Shown one piece after another: positions 11,871 through 24,677 of a DNA stretch of 64,000 nucleotides. Within the stretch, counting starts at the first letter, position 1, and every line of letters starts with the position of its first letter. The translations under genes and the position numbers were made by a program. Origin of the DNA: Ananas comosus. Its lineage: Eukaryota > Streptophyta > Magnoliopsida > Poales > Bromeliaceae. Location of the stretch: assembly GCF_001540865.1 (NCBI RefSeq), contig NC_033641.1, positions 4,159,235 to 4,223,234 of the forward strand, read 5' to 3'. The notes under the pieces were generated by a model. It did no database searches. It was given only the letters and a program-made list of their open reading frames with translations, and had not been told where the DNA came from.

Positions 11871-13441
11871 ACTTTTCATCATAGTTATTTATACTTAGGA
11901 TTCTTAGTTTACATGCTATACTTGTCGAGTTCTTTACTCTACTTAGAGTTCATCGATCTTAGTTCATATTCGTATGAATCTAGCATACTTTTACAATGTC
12001 AACATGATATACCATCTAGTATATTCTCACTATGTCAATATGCACATATCATGAACCTAGCATATCCCAATCATATGTATCTAGCACTTGCTATAATATG
12101 TGAACATGCATATCATCTATCATCCAATGATGTCAATTGATCTCATGCATTCTTGACTAGGATATATCATGTACATTCATTAGCATATGTCTTATGCATT
12201 CATCATTAGCATCTCAACTATGCATTTATATAACATCTATATCATGCCTCATGCATTCATAATTAGCATCTTTACCATGCATTCATTTAACATCTAACTT
12301 ATGCATTCATTTACTTTACAATTGGCTACCATCACATGCATCAATGACGACACACTACACTTTGGCATGGAAGCGACTTAATTGCTTCGGTGAGCACAAC
12401 CCACCTAATATCGCTCTCCGATTGCTTGTAGTCACTTGCAATCGGGCTCCCGTGGCACACCTGACCCGGTTCAGCTCCAACTCGCAATTGATTGCCGAAC
12501 GCCGAACAATCCGCAACGTAGGGTCATCAAGGGCTCAACCCTAACCTTCAATTAGAGGATTAAAGGGTCAAATGAGGTCAAACCCTCATTTGCTATAAAA
12601 CCCCATTCTAAACCTAGTCTCTACCCATGCTCCAAATAACCCAAATATTCATGGAGGAAACATGCTAGCAACACATTAGAGGCTATTAGAACACTATGCA
12701 TTGAGGATTAAACCAAATCCCAAAAACTTACCAAAACGTGAACGCCAAGACAGAAGCACGCCGATCAAACGACCGCACGAGGACCCGAACCGACGCCTCC
12801 AACGCGTTCCCAAGCTTACTCTTCACCAACCCTCAAACTTTGGAAGAGAGATCTAGAGAGAGTAGGGAGATATCTAGAGAGAGAAAGGGGAGTTTCTCTC
12901 ACTAGCACCCCTCAACTTAACATAATTTCAGTTTAGCTGCTCAGAATCTGTTCCTTTTTGCCGGAGCCCTTCTGAATGTCCGTTTGCGCTCAAATTCGAC
13001 AGTCAGGCTCGGTTTTACTTAACAAATAGAACGATATCTTAACTTCTCAGTTTCGACCATATTTGGTCACCGAAAGCTCTACCGAATTGAAATCTCTAGC
13101 AGATAGCAGTCGGATTTTATTTTTCACTTTCCGGGTGTCGGAATGACATGAAACTTTAAATCTAGCCTCATAAAAATAATTTCGACATATTTTCAAGCTT
13201 TCATAATTTTCTGACACTGAATTTTCTGCTAAAATATCAATCCCGTTTCTCACAGAAAATTCTAAATCTTCTGTTTTCATTCCGATTTCAGCACAAGTCA
13301 TTTCCAACTCATACTTTACTCCTTTAAGTCCAATAAAAATAGTATCTTATACTATTTTTATTTACACTTACTTTTGTATTAAAATTCTGTATATTACAGC
13401 CGCCGCCGTCGCCTCCCGCCGCCGGCCAGCGCGAGCCCCGG

Positions 13442-16400
13442 TGTCACGGCCCGGGACCCAGCGGAAGCCTGCCCGGCGCGTGTACAGACCCACTGTGTAC
13501 ACCAAACAACCACGATGCACATAAGACGTCTACCAAAAATCAGAAATGAACTAGATAAAGTCCTAACAAGGCTATTGGAGCGAGTAATATAAAACCACTA
13601 TTCTCTATCACAAAGAGATTCACAAGATATACAAAGTATATACAACTAAATCCCAAAAGTCTAACATCATCTCTAATTCAAACATATAATACATCTTTCC
13701 ACAAAAAACAAAAAGAAAGATGACATCGGGTCCCTCTAAATAACTCCGTAGGGGCTCTAGCTAGTCGCTAATCCCTTGCCACGATCCCTAGCCTCTCCCG
13801 CCGCGGAAGGCTCTGAAATAAAAATCAACAACAATGGGGGTGAGAACTATTAAACAATAGTTCCCAGTGGGTAAGCCACCAAGAGTGGCGAAATACACCA
13901 CTAGATCAACTAAGGCATGCTATAAAGGGGTAAGTAAACAACGAATATAAATGATAAGTAAATAAAACATGTTTAATCATAGTCATGCCTCCACTAAAGG
14001 ATTAATTATCAAGTATATGATGTTCTAATCTCATGTAATCAACTATATGCCAATGTCAAATTACATGCATGTTCATTATTCCGTAGTGCTATAAGAAATA
14101 AATATGCTTTTCATTGCTATTCTATTCATGCGTCCATACAACCAATGTAGATGTAAACATACTACCACTAGAGTGCCAATGCTATGAATGACTAACACAA
14201 GGTCCACAATATGCACTATCATGCATGTCTACTAGTCCAACTAATATGCACCATCTAGTAGAAGTTTCCACATTACACTTTAGATATCATAGTTTAATCC
14301 TCGTCATGGATCTACACGTGTATACTTCGGCTTGTGCCGTGCCTAAAATGGTTCCATAGTAGTCAACATTCCTACTCTAGGAATCAGCCTCCCCCACGGC
14401 ATCCCATTTCGGCGCCCAATCCCGCACGGGCGAGCTTGTGTCGCGTAGGCTATCTCCGGAGTGCCGGCTTGTGGGGAGCGACCCTCACAAGCATGTGCGA
14501 ATGAGCACAATGGCAAGCAAGTATGATCAATAGTATCCAGCTCTCGGTCATCATGTCTAAAATATGGAATAAGTACCAACAACCCCAAGGTCCAACATAA
14601 TGTCACATTGTCAAGGTTTGTCATTTACTAATTCAATGTCACTATATGACGTTCATGTTTACTATGTCAAGTGTAAGTCACTGGTTCATAAGCACATAAC
14701 TCTTGTCATTATCCTATCTAGGATAGTGTCCTAATGTTCAAGTCCCAAATGAGAGTTCACACTTACACTATTCCACTATAAGCTAGGGGAATCACTTTCT
14801 TTGCCATATACATAGGTACTACAAGATATTTACAATGCCCATGATGCATGCCATGTATATACCTTTCTATTAATGCCTCCACTACATGGAGTATTAAACT
14901 ATCATGGAAGTGATTTCATACAATTATATATACATGCACTTTTCCTTCTTATCATTCGCCCAATGGAGTTCAAATCTCATATCACATGTCTAACACATGG
15001 AATGCAACTATCGATCTCTAGTTCGAATACAATATCACAATGTTATATATTAGTTGTTCTACTAGGATAAATACACCAAGTTACAATGTCACATGTCAAG
15101 TTCTAGTTATCAACTAGGTTAGATACCACAATCTTAGCTTCATGTCTAGCCTTGTTATATACTAGGTCACAAAGTCACATTTACTTGTCTACACAAGCAT
15201 ATTATTCATTATGTGAGATAATCACTTTTCTAACCCATTCACTAGATACCCTCCAAGCAATGTATCATCATTCATACTCTAACATACTTCCTAAGGTTGT
15301 ATAAAAGAGAAGTCATCATGAAGTGTCATTTAATGTACAAGTCCACATATATGCCTCTACTACATAGAGTATTTATTTTACTACACATAACATGTATGTA
15401 TTATGTTTTCATAAATTCTAGCATGTCATATTGAGAATGAAAATGCATCTAATTATGTCTTAAAACCATAAGGAAGACATAGGGGGAGTTCACCCATTTC
15501 GGTGAGGTCAAACCTACCGGATGATCTTTGAACCCTTTCGTTCCTTCGAACGAAGTTGTCGACCATGCTCCTAGCACCCTAAAAGAATTTCTAAGAGGGT
15601 TAGGGGTAATGAACGAACACCCCACAAGCTCAATATTATCCAATCCATAAAGAAGTAGAAACTCACCATAAATGGTAGAATACTCTCCCAAAATCCAAAT
15701 GAGAGCTAGAGCACCTCTAATCCAATCTAGGAGAAGGTTCTACACCTATCAAATTAGCCCTAAAGGCTACAAATCAAAACCCCCCAAAAAAAATCCTAAT
15801 TTCTCATATCTAGATTTCAATCACAAAAATCCACCAAAACATGATTTAAAGGAGAGATTTAAGCTACTTACCTCTCAATAAGCTCTAAACCAAGCTATCA
15901 TGAGCTAAGGTTGAAGATTGATCCACCAAGAAACTCTTCTTTTCTCATCCAAACTTCATCCAAGGTCCACAAGCTTGCCACTATGAAGAGAAAGGAGAAA
16001 AAGAGATCAAAATCCCAAATCAACAAAGGTTTCGGAGAGAAATCTAGAGAGAGAAAGAGGAAAATGCCCTACTTTCTTCTCCTCCAAGCTCAGCACAAAA
16101 GGTGCTGTGAGGGAGATGAGGGTGTTATATAACATATTATAACAAACCCCAAAAAGCCCCTCAAAACACCAAAAATTGCAAACTGCACGAACTGCAGTTT
16201 TTGCACTGTGTACCGATACGCCGGCAAGAGTACCAGTACCAGGCAACAATCTACGCCAAACTCAAGCCTCTGCCAAGCAAAACTGTTGCGGCGTGCCGGT
16301 ACTCGGCCGATGCCATACCAGTACCTACAACCTCCCCGCCAAACCCGAGAGCAGCTTCTCTCAGTTTATACAGGGGATTTCCGGTACTCCTCCTCTAGTA

Positions 16401-16579
16401 CCGGTACCCAGCAACCCAAAACCTGCAGTTTGAAAGTTTTGGTGCTAAGTACTCTGCGTATTCCCGCAACACGAGGAATGGGTCGGTACTCAGTCAACGA
16501 CCAACAAAATCACCCGGAATAGCCCAAACGCTATTCTAACACTAGAACCTTATAATTTGCTAAAGTTTAGTGTGTTACA
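13442..16579 (-). mobile_element. Second solo LTR (3.1 kb)
   Basis: It begins TGTCACGGCCCGGGA and ends GTGTTACA, flanked by CCCGG (13437-13441) and CCTGG (16580-16584), a 5-bp duplication with one mismatch. Its layout parallels the A and B LTRs: the GGTGAGAACTAT..GTTCCCAGTGGG block near its start, and a purine-rich tract followed by a palindrome-rich segment near its other end (16200-16430). No internal domain adjoins it. It inserted only 43 bp from the first solo LTR in the same target sequence. Confidence 0.7.
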
Positions 16580-16584
16580 CCTGG

Positions 16585-18977
16585 CCTCCTTCCATCGGTC
16601 GCACCTGCATGTCGGCGGCGCTCCAGCCGCCGGAGCCCCCTGCCGACCGGACTGGAGTCGATCTCTTCGTTATCCCGTGTGGCTAGGGCAACATTGCCCG
16701 CCATCACCGCCGCCTCCCGTCGCCGGCCGACGTGCGCCCTAACCTCCCCATACCGACCGTACCCACCTGCCGCCGGCGCCCCCGCCGCACGGCCGCCGCC
16801 GACTGTGCCTTAGCTCCGCCCTAGCCGGTAAGCTTTATTAAGCTATTTTCTACATTGTCTCGGGTTCAGGTCACTGTTCCGGCGATCCAAGGGCACCCCG
16901 ACACTTCTGCAAGGGAGCATGACGATCCCTGACCAGTGCCGATCATCATGCTCTTCTTTGGGGTCAGCGGGACCCCGATTTGCGTGTTAGACGCGGTTTA
17001 GGTTCAGCGCGCGCAGTTTGCTGATTTTGGTGTCCCTCCCGCGCTCTCCACAGTGGACGGCCATGCTCTGAATTGTGAGCACGGCCTCCGGCACCTCGAG
17101 ACCTATCAGCGTGTGTCTCCGCCAGCCTTAAAAATCCTCGGTTTGCCCTGTCGGGCCGTAAAATCCCGAAAATCACATAAAATAATGTGATTTTATGTGA
17201 TCGTAGGGACTTATATGCAATTGTACACTTCGTGGCAGCTGTGGGCAATGTGTGTGGGCTGCAAGTGATCTCTGGATTGATTGTCCAAGGTCCGAGGCAT
17301 TTACGAAAATTGAATATCGATTTCCAGTGCGTTTTTCGGCGAAATCTGCCGACGGAACGTGATTTCGGTTTGGATTTCTTTCGACGGTGCCTCACAGTAA
17401 TTTGCTTTATTGCTAAGCCTTATTGGCTAGTTACTTATGTCGTTTCGAGGGTTTGGAGATGATGGGTGTGGGTGTCGAAAATGCCACTTTCGGGAACCCG
17501 GATCGGAACGGTTATCCGACGATAATCGTTTCGATGTGAGCTTATGTATTTGCTGCCAAGACACTTTTATTATGGTGTTGTGTGGCAGCGGGTGACTCGT
17601 AGCGCCAGTCGATGAGTCCCGGGACACTTCGTGGGTCTCGGCAGAGTCCCGGTGCGATTTTCAGGATTCTCGGCGAGTTACGGTAATCAGTTTTGGGAAA
17701 CCGACCCTCGTTGGTTAGATACTAACCCGGTTGACCCTCCGTAGGTCCGGTTGACGATCTTCCACAGTCGGGAGACATGCACGTTATTCATTCAGGTGGG
17801 TACTTCGACCCGGAGTCAGTCTAGTGGTGCACGCTCGGTGATATTCTCTCTATCTTATCTCTCTTATTGCAGTTTTTTACCATTGTTGAGCCTAACACCA
17901 TGTGAACCTTTATGTATTGCTCTACTTGTTTAGTTTGCATATCCAATATCATGATTTAGAAATAAAGCGGACATTGTTTGCTTCTTGTCCATTGTGACAC
18001 TATTGTGACCTAATCAGTTGGTTCCATGACTTCTGTCGTTTGATGACCTATGAGGTCGGTATACCCTGAGGGTTAGATTGTTGGCTAGTTGCCGACAGAT
18101 GATTATAGATTATACTGATCCATAATTTGACATTTATGTGACCTAGTCGGTCGGTTTCGTGACTCTTGTCGTTTGATGACCTATAAGGTCGGTATGCCCT
18201 GAGGGGTAGGATTGTCGGCTAGTAGTTGACGGCTAGTTCTGGATTATACTGACGCATGACGTGACATTCTTGTGACCTATTGGTCGGTTCTTGTGCATAC
18301 ATTTTAGTTGACATTGAGTGGTCGGTACTTGCATACCTTTAAGAGGATGTTGAGTCGTTCCATCCTAGTTGACCTAAGTAGTCGGTACTTGTGTTTCTTT
18401 ACGGTTTTATGACCTATTAGTCGGTGTGCCCCGAGGGGCGAAGATTGTCGGCTATTAGCCGATGGTTGGCTATTGATCATATTCGCATCAATCGCCATAG
18501 CTCGAGAGCATTTCACGTACACCAGCGGGTTGATCCCCCGCAAGAGGGTGTTCTTTTCTAAAAAAGTGGTCATACATCCGACCCGTGAGCCCAGCGATGT
18601 TCTCTTTGTGTTAGGGTTACATGCCAGCAGCGAGCAAGTAGTGGCTTTTGCCTGAGCTCCTTAGACCGACACGGCGGTTTAGATTGGGTGTATTTGGACT
18701 ATTCATCCGGTTGATGCATATGGCTATAGTAGCAGTTGTTGCATGCATACTTACAGTCCTTTCTTTACGTTTGTCTTGCTACAGTAGTTTTAATATCCAT
18801 ATATGCATTATGTTCTGTTTAACAGTAGCAGTAGTTATATGTTCTATTACTATTCTCCCTCCTTCCGGTATTATTGCTACTGTATTTGTGATATCTGCTC
18901 ATAACTTTGATTATCTCTTCCTATACCGGTGAGTACTCATCGCGTTCGTCGGCTTGCAATACCTACTGGGAGGGGAG
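16585..18977 (+). repeat. LTR-like host sequence C, second part
   Basis: Continues the GC-rich tract broken by the two solo LTRs, then changes to a moderately GC sequence with tandem repeats (18009-18280). It is interrupted at 18983 by element B and resumes at 62629 (GTACATGTTCTCACATCC..). No protein-family signal was seen in the open frames. Confidence 0.45.
18009..18272. repeat. Two diverged tandem copies of a ~132-bp unit
   Basis: Units start near 18009 and 18141. Shared pieces include GTCGTTTGATGACCTAT, AGGTCGGTAT.CCCTGAGG and GATTATACTGA. A partial third unit (CCTATTGGTCGGTTC) follows. It lies within LTR-like sequence C. Confidence 0.75.
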
Positions 18978-19076
18978 ACATGTGTCACGCCCTGTGCCCT
19001 GCCTGTTTGGTCAGGGTCGGGCACGCCGACAGACCGCCGAACGGACAGAGTTTCCCCTGTACATCTTAGGCGTCGC

Positions 19077-21490
19077 TGTCACGCCCCCGCCCTGAGACCG
19101 CTACCAATTTGGTCCGGTTCGGGCGCGGCGAACGGACACCGAACGAACAGCACCTCCTATGTTCGCCCAAGGCTCAAACGACGAGATCATGTACACAAGT
19201 TCCCAGGAAACACACTTGATTACATACACGATCAAACAACGATAACGAAAGCACAAACAGTGCTAATCAACCAAGAGCAAGCATCAAAAGTAAAAGCATA
19301 CAAGTGAAAACAAAATAGAGATATACTTAGTTACTGAATTCCTTTAACTTTAATACAATTATTTCATCTTTTACATTCTTCCAAAACAAATGTACAATCA
19401 CTCTCCAAAACCTCACCCTATACATTATCTACTCTCAATATAAGTGCAGGGTATAGGTAATGCAAAAAGGAAGTAAAGCTATCACCACTACCGCTAGGGC
19501 GCTATGCCCTTGAAGCGATCCTCGCCCGGGGTACTCGAACTCGGACTTGTAAAAAGTAAGGTGAGAACTATCTTCCATAGTTCCCAATGGGTTCGGCCGC
19601 CGACTCTACCGATCTCCCCACTAGGTCTAAGCAGGCATAGCAAGACAATAGATAGGCAGATAGATAGATATGTGAAAGGGAAAGTATATAACGACGAATA
19701 AGCAGATATGAATATAAATATCTAACTATGCCTCAATTCGATATCATAAATGCATGAACTGGTTGTAAAGCTAACTACTATGCCACTATGTTCAAGAATA
19801 ACATTTAATCATCAACATGCCTAATCGATCGGCTAATCCGAACTCGTTCTCAAACTCACGGGTGTAAGCCTCGTAGGGAAAAGCCTCACTGAACTATTCC
19901 CCGAGACCGCCTGCGGACAGCTCGCAGACTGTCTGGGCAGCTGTTTGGACTGCACCTCTAGTGACAAATACTCCGGAGTGCACAGCTTGTGGGAAGCGAC
20001 CCCTACAAGCGCAGACAGGCTATGTAAGCACGGTCCAATCCTTGTGAATTGGGAGCACCCTATCAACTAGGGGAAATTAACATGAAACCAATAGGTGTCT
20101 ATACTCATCAATCTAGTGTCTCAGCTACACTAAGATTCACATATGCCACTCGTCATAGGTTTACATTAACTAGATGCCACTCGTCATAATTCAAGTGTTC
20201 TCGATGCACTACTCGTACATTATCACTAGGTTATCCTTTACCTAGGTTCCAACTCACCATGCAACATCACATATAAGGTGTTAGGCTAGATCACATAGTT
20301 CTCATGCATACTAGAATCAATAACTAACTCAGTTAGGTTACACTACCACTAGTATGCAAGTATAAGCAACAATAATAACCATCTAACACCTATATGTATC
20401 ATGCTCAATATGCAACTGGTCAACATAAAGACTTAGACATAGGGAGCAGTTCAACTGCTTCGGGATGGCACCCCCCACCTTTTTGGTAGTACCGCAAGGG
20501 TTGAGAAAACTTGACTTCGCGATCCTAAGTCGTCGCCTCGACTCCTCGGGCCAATACAAACCCTCGAGCGCTTGTTTCGGCGATATCTTCGCACTCGCTC
20601 GTCATATCGACGAACCGTCTTCGCCAACGCGTTCAAAGACCTAGCAATTAGGCTTGCGACCCATCAAAAGAGATCAAAACCCCTTATTCGACAAAAACCC
20701 AAATCCGTGCCCTAGGTTCGCAATAATGGAGAAATCCATGGTTTAAGCTTCTAATCCAAGCTAGAACCATCTATTTAACTCCAATAGGTTCTATTCGGAC
20801 CATTCCTAAACAATAAAACCCTATCACAAGAAATCTACCATTGTAGGGTTCAAAGCTTACCTCTCTAAGCCTGCTCTAGGCTCAAGGAAGAAGAGAAAGA
20901 AGATGTTCTTCTTCTTCTTTGTCTTCTTCTTTTTCTTTCTCTTCTTCTCCTTCTTTTCTTTCTAGAGAGAGAGAGGGAGAAAGAGTGTGAGAGTGAAAGA
21001 GAGGAGAAAATGAGAGAGTGAGGGAGAGGAGTGGTCCCCCAAGCCCTCATTTATGCACTTTTGCAAATAAGCCCCTCAACTTTCCAATATATGAGGCAGC
21101 CCAACCTGTCGTTTTCGGGGTACGGACCCTGAGAGTTGGGATACCATGAAATTGCACATTTTGCAATTTCACAAAGTTTTCGCAGTCACGGGGTCCGGAC
21201 CTTACCACCAGGGTCCGGACCCCGAGAGTTGGAAAAACATGAAAATTGCACTCTCAACCCCAATGGGTTTTCCGCAGCTACGGGGTCTGGACCCTACCAC
21301 CAGGGTCCAGACCCCGAGAGTTTGGAAAACCTGAAACTTGCAAATTGCAAATCCTCAACTCTCCAGGGTCCACCCCAATGCGCTTTTCGCATTTTCATCG
21401 CGTTCGGACTTTCCGAAGCATACCAAGTCGACGATAAGTCGATTCCAAACGAAGTCTAACTCTCGGATTTCAAGAATTCACTTCCTTACA
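19077..21490 (-). repeat. 3' LTR of element A (2,414 bp)
   Basis: On the minus strand it begins TGTAAGG directly after the purine tract at 21503-21491 and ends GTGACA. It aligns along its whole length with 26665-27156 plus 55803-57783, with scattered substitutions and small indels, most of them in the CT-rich tract (20900-20965 against 57145-57230). Confidence 0.92.
21118..21330. repeat. Tandem palindrome repeats in the U3 of element A
   Basis: A ~93-bp unit occurs twice, centred at about 21190-21225 and 21280-21315. Each copy holds an inverted pair GGGGTCCGGACC ... GGTCCGGACCCC (or TCTGGA/TCCAGA variants) around TTACCACCA. The other A LTR carries the same units at about 57480-57610, preceded by a diverged one at 57385. 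The hairpin arms are about 12 bp. Confidence 0.85.
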
Positions 21491-21503
21491 TCCTCCCCAC
21501 CTT
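21491..21503 (-). other. Polypurine tract of element A
   Basis: The minus-strand sequence AAGGTGGGGAGGA abuts the TG of the 3' LTR. In gypsy elements this RNase H-resistant tract primes plus-strand DNA synthesis. Confidence 0.85.
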
Positions 21504-21570
21504 AAAAAGAGTTTCGTCCTCGAAACGAACTCGATTTAATTCAAACTCAATTCCAAATCCATACTTCATT

Positions 21571-23088
21571 TCAATCCTCAAACAAGTGAGGATGATTCGC
21601 CTTCATTTCGCTCTCGAGCTCCCAGGTGGCTTCGCGATCATCATGATTGCTCCACCGGACTTTGACGTAGGGAATTTCTCGATTCCTCAACTTGCGCACC
21701 TCTCGAGCCAAAATCATGATCGAAAACTCTTCATAACTCATATCCTCTTGTAGTTCCGGTGGTTCATACACCAAGACGTGCTCGGGGTCATGTATGTACT
21801 TGTGGAGGTTGGAGACGTGGAATACGTTATGCACACCCGCAAGCTTTGGCGGTAATGCGAGTCGGTAAGCCACCGTCCCAATCCGCTCCAAGATCTCATA
21901 GGGACCAATGTAACGAGGACTCAACTTCCCTCGCACCCCAAATCTTTTCACGCCTCGCAATGGCGAAACCTTCAAGAACACGCGGTCACCCACCGCGAAC
22001 TCCAAATCTCTACGGCACTTATCTGAATAGCTTTTTTGTCGAGACTGCGTCGTAAGTAACCTTTTGCGAGCAAGGTGGACTTTTTCCTCTGCCTCTCGTA
22101 AGATGTCGGGGCCGAATTCCGCTCGCTCGCCTACATCGCTCCAGTGATTGGGAGATCGGCACTTCCGCCCATAAAGAGCCTCGAACGGCGCCATTCCCAC
22201 ACTCGCATGATAACTGTTGTTGTAGGCGAACTTGGCCATCGGTAGGTGCTTACACCAATTTCCCTTATAATCAATGACACACGCCCGCAACATATCCTCC
22301 AGGGTTTGAATGGTTCTCTCTGTCTGCCCATCTGTCTGAGGATGAAATGCGGTACTAAACTCGAGTCGTGTGTCAAGGGCTTCTTGTAGTCTCTTCCAAA
22401 AGTGTGAAGTAAACTTGGGGTCTTGATCTAATGACTTCGGCACCCCGTGTAGCCTCACTATCTCATCGAGATATATCTGCGCTAACTTCTCACCAGTCCA
22501 GGTGTTATAGATCGGTAGAAAATGCGCTGATTTTGTCAAACGATCCACAATCACCCAGATCGCATCGTGGCCACCCATCGAACGAGGTAAGCCGACGATG
22601 AAATCCATCGACACATCTTCCCATTTCCAGACGGGAATAGATAAATTCTGAAGCTTACCTGCTGGAAATCGACGCTCCACTTTCACCTGTTGGCATACCA
22701 AACACTTCGCCATAAAGCGCCCAATATCGGCCTTCATTCCCGACCACCAATAGAGCATTTTCAACTCATGAAACATCTTGATGCCGCCCGGGTGGTCAGC
22801 ATAAGGGGACCAATGCGCTTCTTGCAGAATTAGCTTGCGAAGCTCCTCGTTCTCAGGTACACACCACCAGTTTCGAAACCGAAGTGTACCACCGGCGTCT
22901 ATACTGAAATCTCCGCCACGGCCACTTTCAACGTTGTGCCGCACCTTCTGGAGAGTTGGGTCCGCCGATTGCAGGTTATTGACCCTCTCCAATAAGGTCG
23001 GTTGGACTACCAACGCCATCAACCTAGTCGGAATTTCTGGAGCCACCACCTCAAGATTCATCTTCCCCATTTGCAACCATAGGGGCGT
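21571..23088 (-). pseudogene. Element A integrase with chromodomain-like tail
   Basis: An open frame of about 500 codons, the longest intact part of the polyprotein. In order: an H2C2 zinc-binding region (HPGG ... CLVCQQ) in the first 150 residues; an integrase core with WEDVSMDFIVGLP, DQDPKFTSHFW and AFHPQTDGQTERTIQ, which supply the D,D,E residues; a NSYHASVGMAPFEALYG stretch; and a C-terminal tail with VRWSNHDDREATWE like plant chromodomains. Integrase inserts the cDNA, and the tail is thought to steer insertion to certain chromatin. The fragment is cut from the upstream polyprotein by a TAG at 23091-23089, so it is part of a broken gene even though it is open itself. Confidence 0.9.
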
Positions 23089-24677
23089 CTAATTTGTAAC
23101 CCACAAGGCTAGGTTTTCAACAGACTTCCGGCTAAGCGCATCGGCGACTACATTTGCCTTCCCGGGGTGGTAGAGAATGTCAACGTCATAATCCTTGAGT
23201 AACTCCAACCACCGTCGCTGTCGCATATTCAGTTCCTTCTGGGTAAATAAGTACTTCAAGCTTTTATGGTCGGTGTAGATCTCGCAATGAGCACCATATA
23301 GATAGTGCCTCCATAGCTTCAACACAAAGATCACCGCTGCCAACTCTAAGTCATGAATAGGGTAGTTCTTCTCGTAGCTCTTCAATTGACGGGATGCATA
23401 CGCGATCACCCTCCCGCCTTGCATCAGCACACACCCCAAGCCCAGATAGGACGCATCACTATAGACAACATAATCTTCACCTTGCACCGGTAAGGCGAGC
23501 ACCGGGGTCGAAGTCAATCTCTCCTTCAACTATTTAAAATTCCGGTCGCACTCGTCACTCCAAACGAACCTGGTGCCCTTCTGCATCAGATGGGTAAGTG
23601 GAGTCACGATCTTCGAAAACCCATCCACAAACCGTCGATAGTAGCCCGCTAAGCCTACAAAGCTTCGGACTTCCGCCACATTCGTTGGGCGCGGCCAATC
23701 CTCAACAGCCTCTACCTTCCTCGGGGCAACGGACACACCGCCCTCGGAAATGACATGCCTAAGAAAAGCGACTTGTCGGAGCCAAAAGTCACACTTCTTC
23801 AATTTTGCGTACAACTTCTTCTCTCAAAGGATTTGAAGTACAGTGCGCAAATGCTCCGCATGCTCCTCTTCATTGCGCGAGTAGACCAAGATGTCGTCTA
23901 TAAAGACTACGACAAACCGGTCTAAACACTCTCTGAACACTCGGTTCATCAAGCTCATGAACGCAGCCAGGGCATTTGTAAGCCCAAATGGCATCACAGT
24001 GAACTCGTAGTGTCCATATCGTGTGCGAAATGCGGTCTTCTGAACGTCTTCCGCTTGATCTTTAACTGATGATAGCCGGACTGAAGGTCAATCTTCGAGT
24101 ACACACGCGACCCCTGTAGCTGATCAAACAAGTCGTCGATTCGGGGTAACGGGTATTTGTTCTTCACCGTAACCTTGTTCAACTCGCGATAATTTACGTA
24201 GAGTCGAAAGGATCCATCTTTCTTCCGCACGAACAATACCGGGGCTCCCCATGGTGATACGCTCGGCTTAATGAACTCCTTGTCAAGAAGATCTTGTAGC
24301 TGATCTCTCAACTCCCTTAGCTCGGCCGGCGCCATGCGATACGGGGCCTTTGAGATCGACGCGGTCCCGGGAACCAAGTCTATCATGAACTCAATCTCCC
24401 GGTCCGGCGGCATTCCCGGTAACCCCGCAGGAAATACATATGGGAACTCCCGCACAACCGCCAATTCTTCAAGAATCGGAACCACTCGATCAACCTCCAC
24501 AACGGTCGCCAAATAAGCCTCGCAACCGCTGTTAACTAGCTTCCTCGCTCTTGTCGCCGACACCGTCGCGGCGAAACACGAGCTCTTGCAAGCTCGATAC
24601 GTAAACTCCTCGTGTCCCGGCTCCCGAAATGTGATCACTCTGGTCTTGCAGTCAATAGACACATAATACTTCGAGAG
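23089..24677 (-). pseudogene. Element A reverse transcriptase and RNase H, broken
   Basis: The RT portion shows [17 protein letters not shown], then [13 protein letters not shown], and the active-site box FIDDIL at about 23910-23893. The RNase H portion shows [35 protein letters not shown] and [12 protein letters not shown]. Lesions seen: a one-base loss near 24050, TGA at 23826-23824, TAG at 23532-23530 and TAG at 23091-23089. Apart from these the protein is well conserved, so the breaks are recent. RT copies the element RNA to DNA and RNase H removes the RNA strand. Confidence 0.9.

Larger units (their letters stand above)
9978..13398 (-). mobile_element. Solo LTR of the B family (3.4 kb)
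   Basis: It begins TATCACGCCCC and ends TATTACA, flanked by GCTGC (9973-9977) and GCCGC (13399-13403), a 5-bp duplication with one mismatch. Its first kilobase matches the upper LTR of element B (59313 onward): the same ACAGAG..CTGTAC block, AACCAGGAAC block and CTCGGTGGTAG block. No PBS, PPT or internal domain is attached, so it is a solo LTR left by LTR-LTR recombination. Orientation is assigned by homology to B. Long open frames inside it have no protein-family look. Confidence 0.75.
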
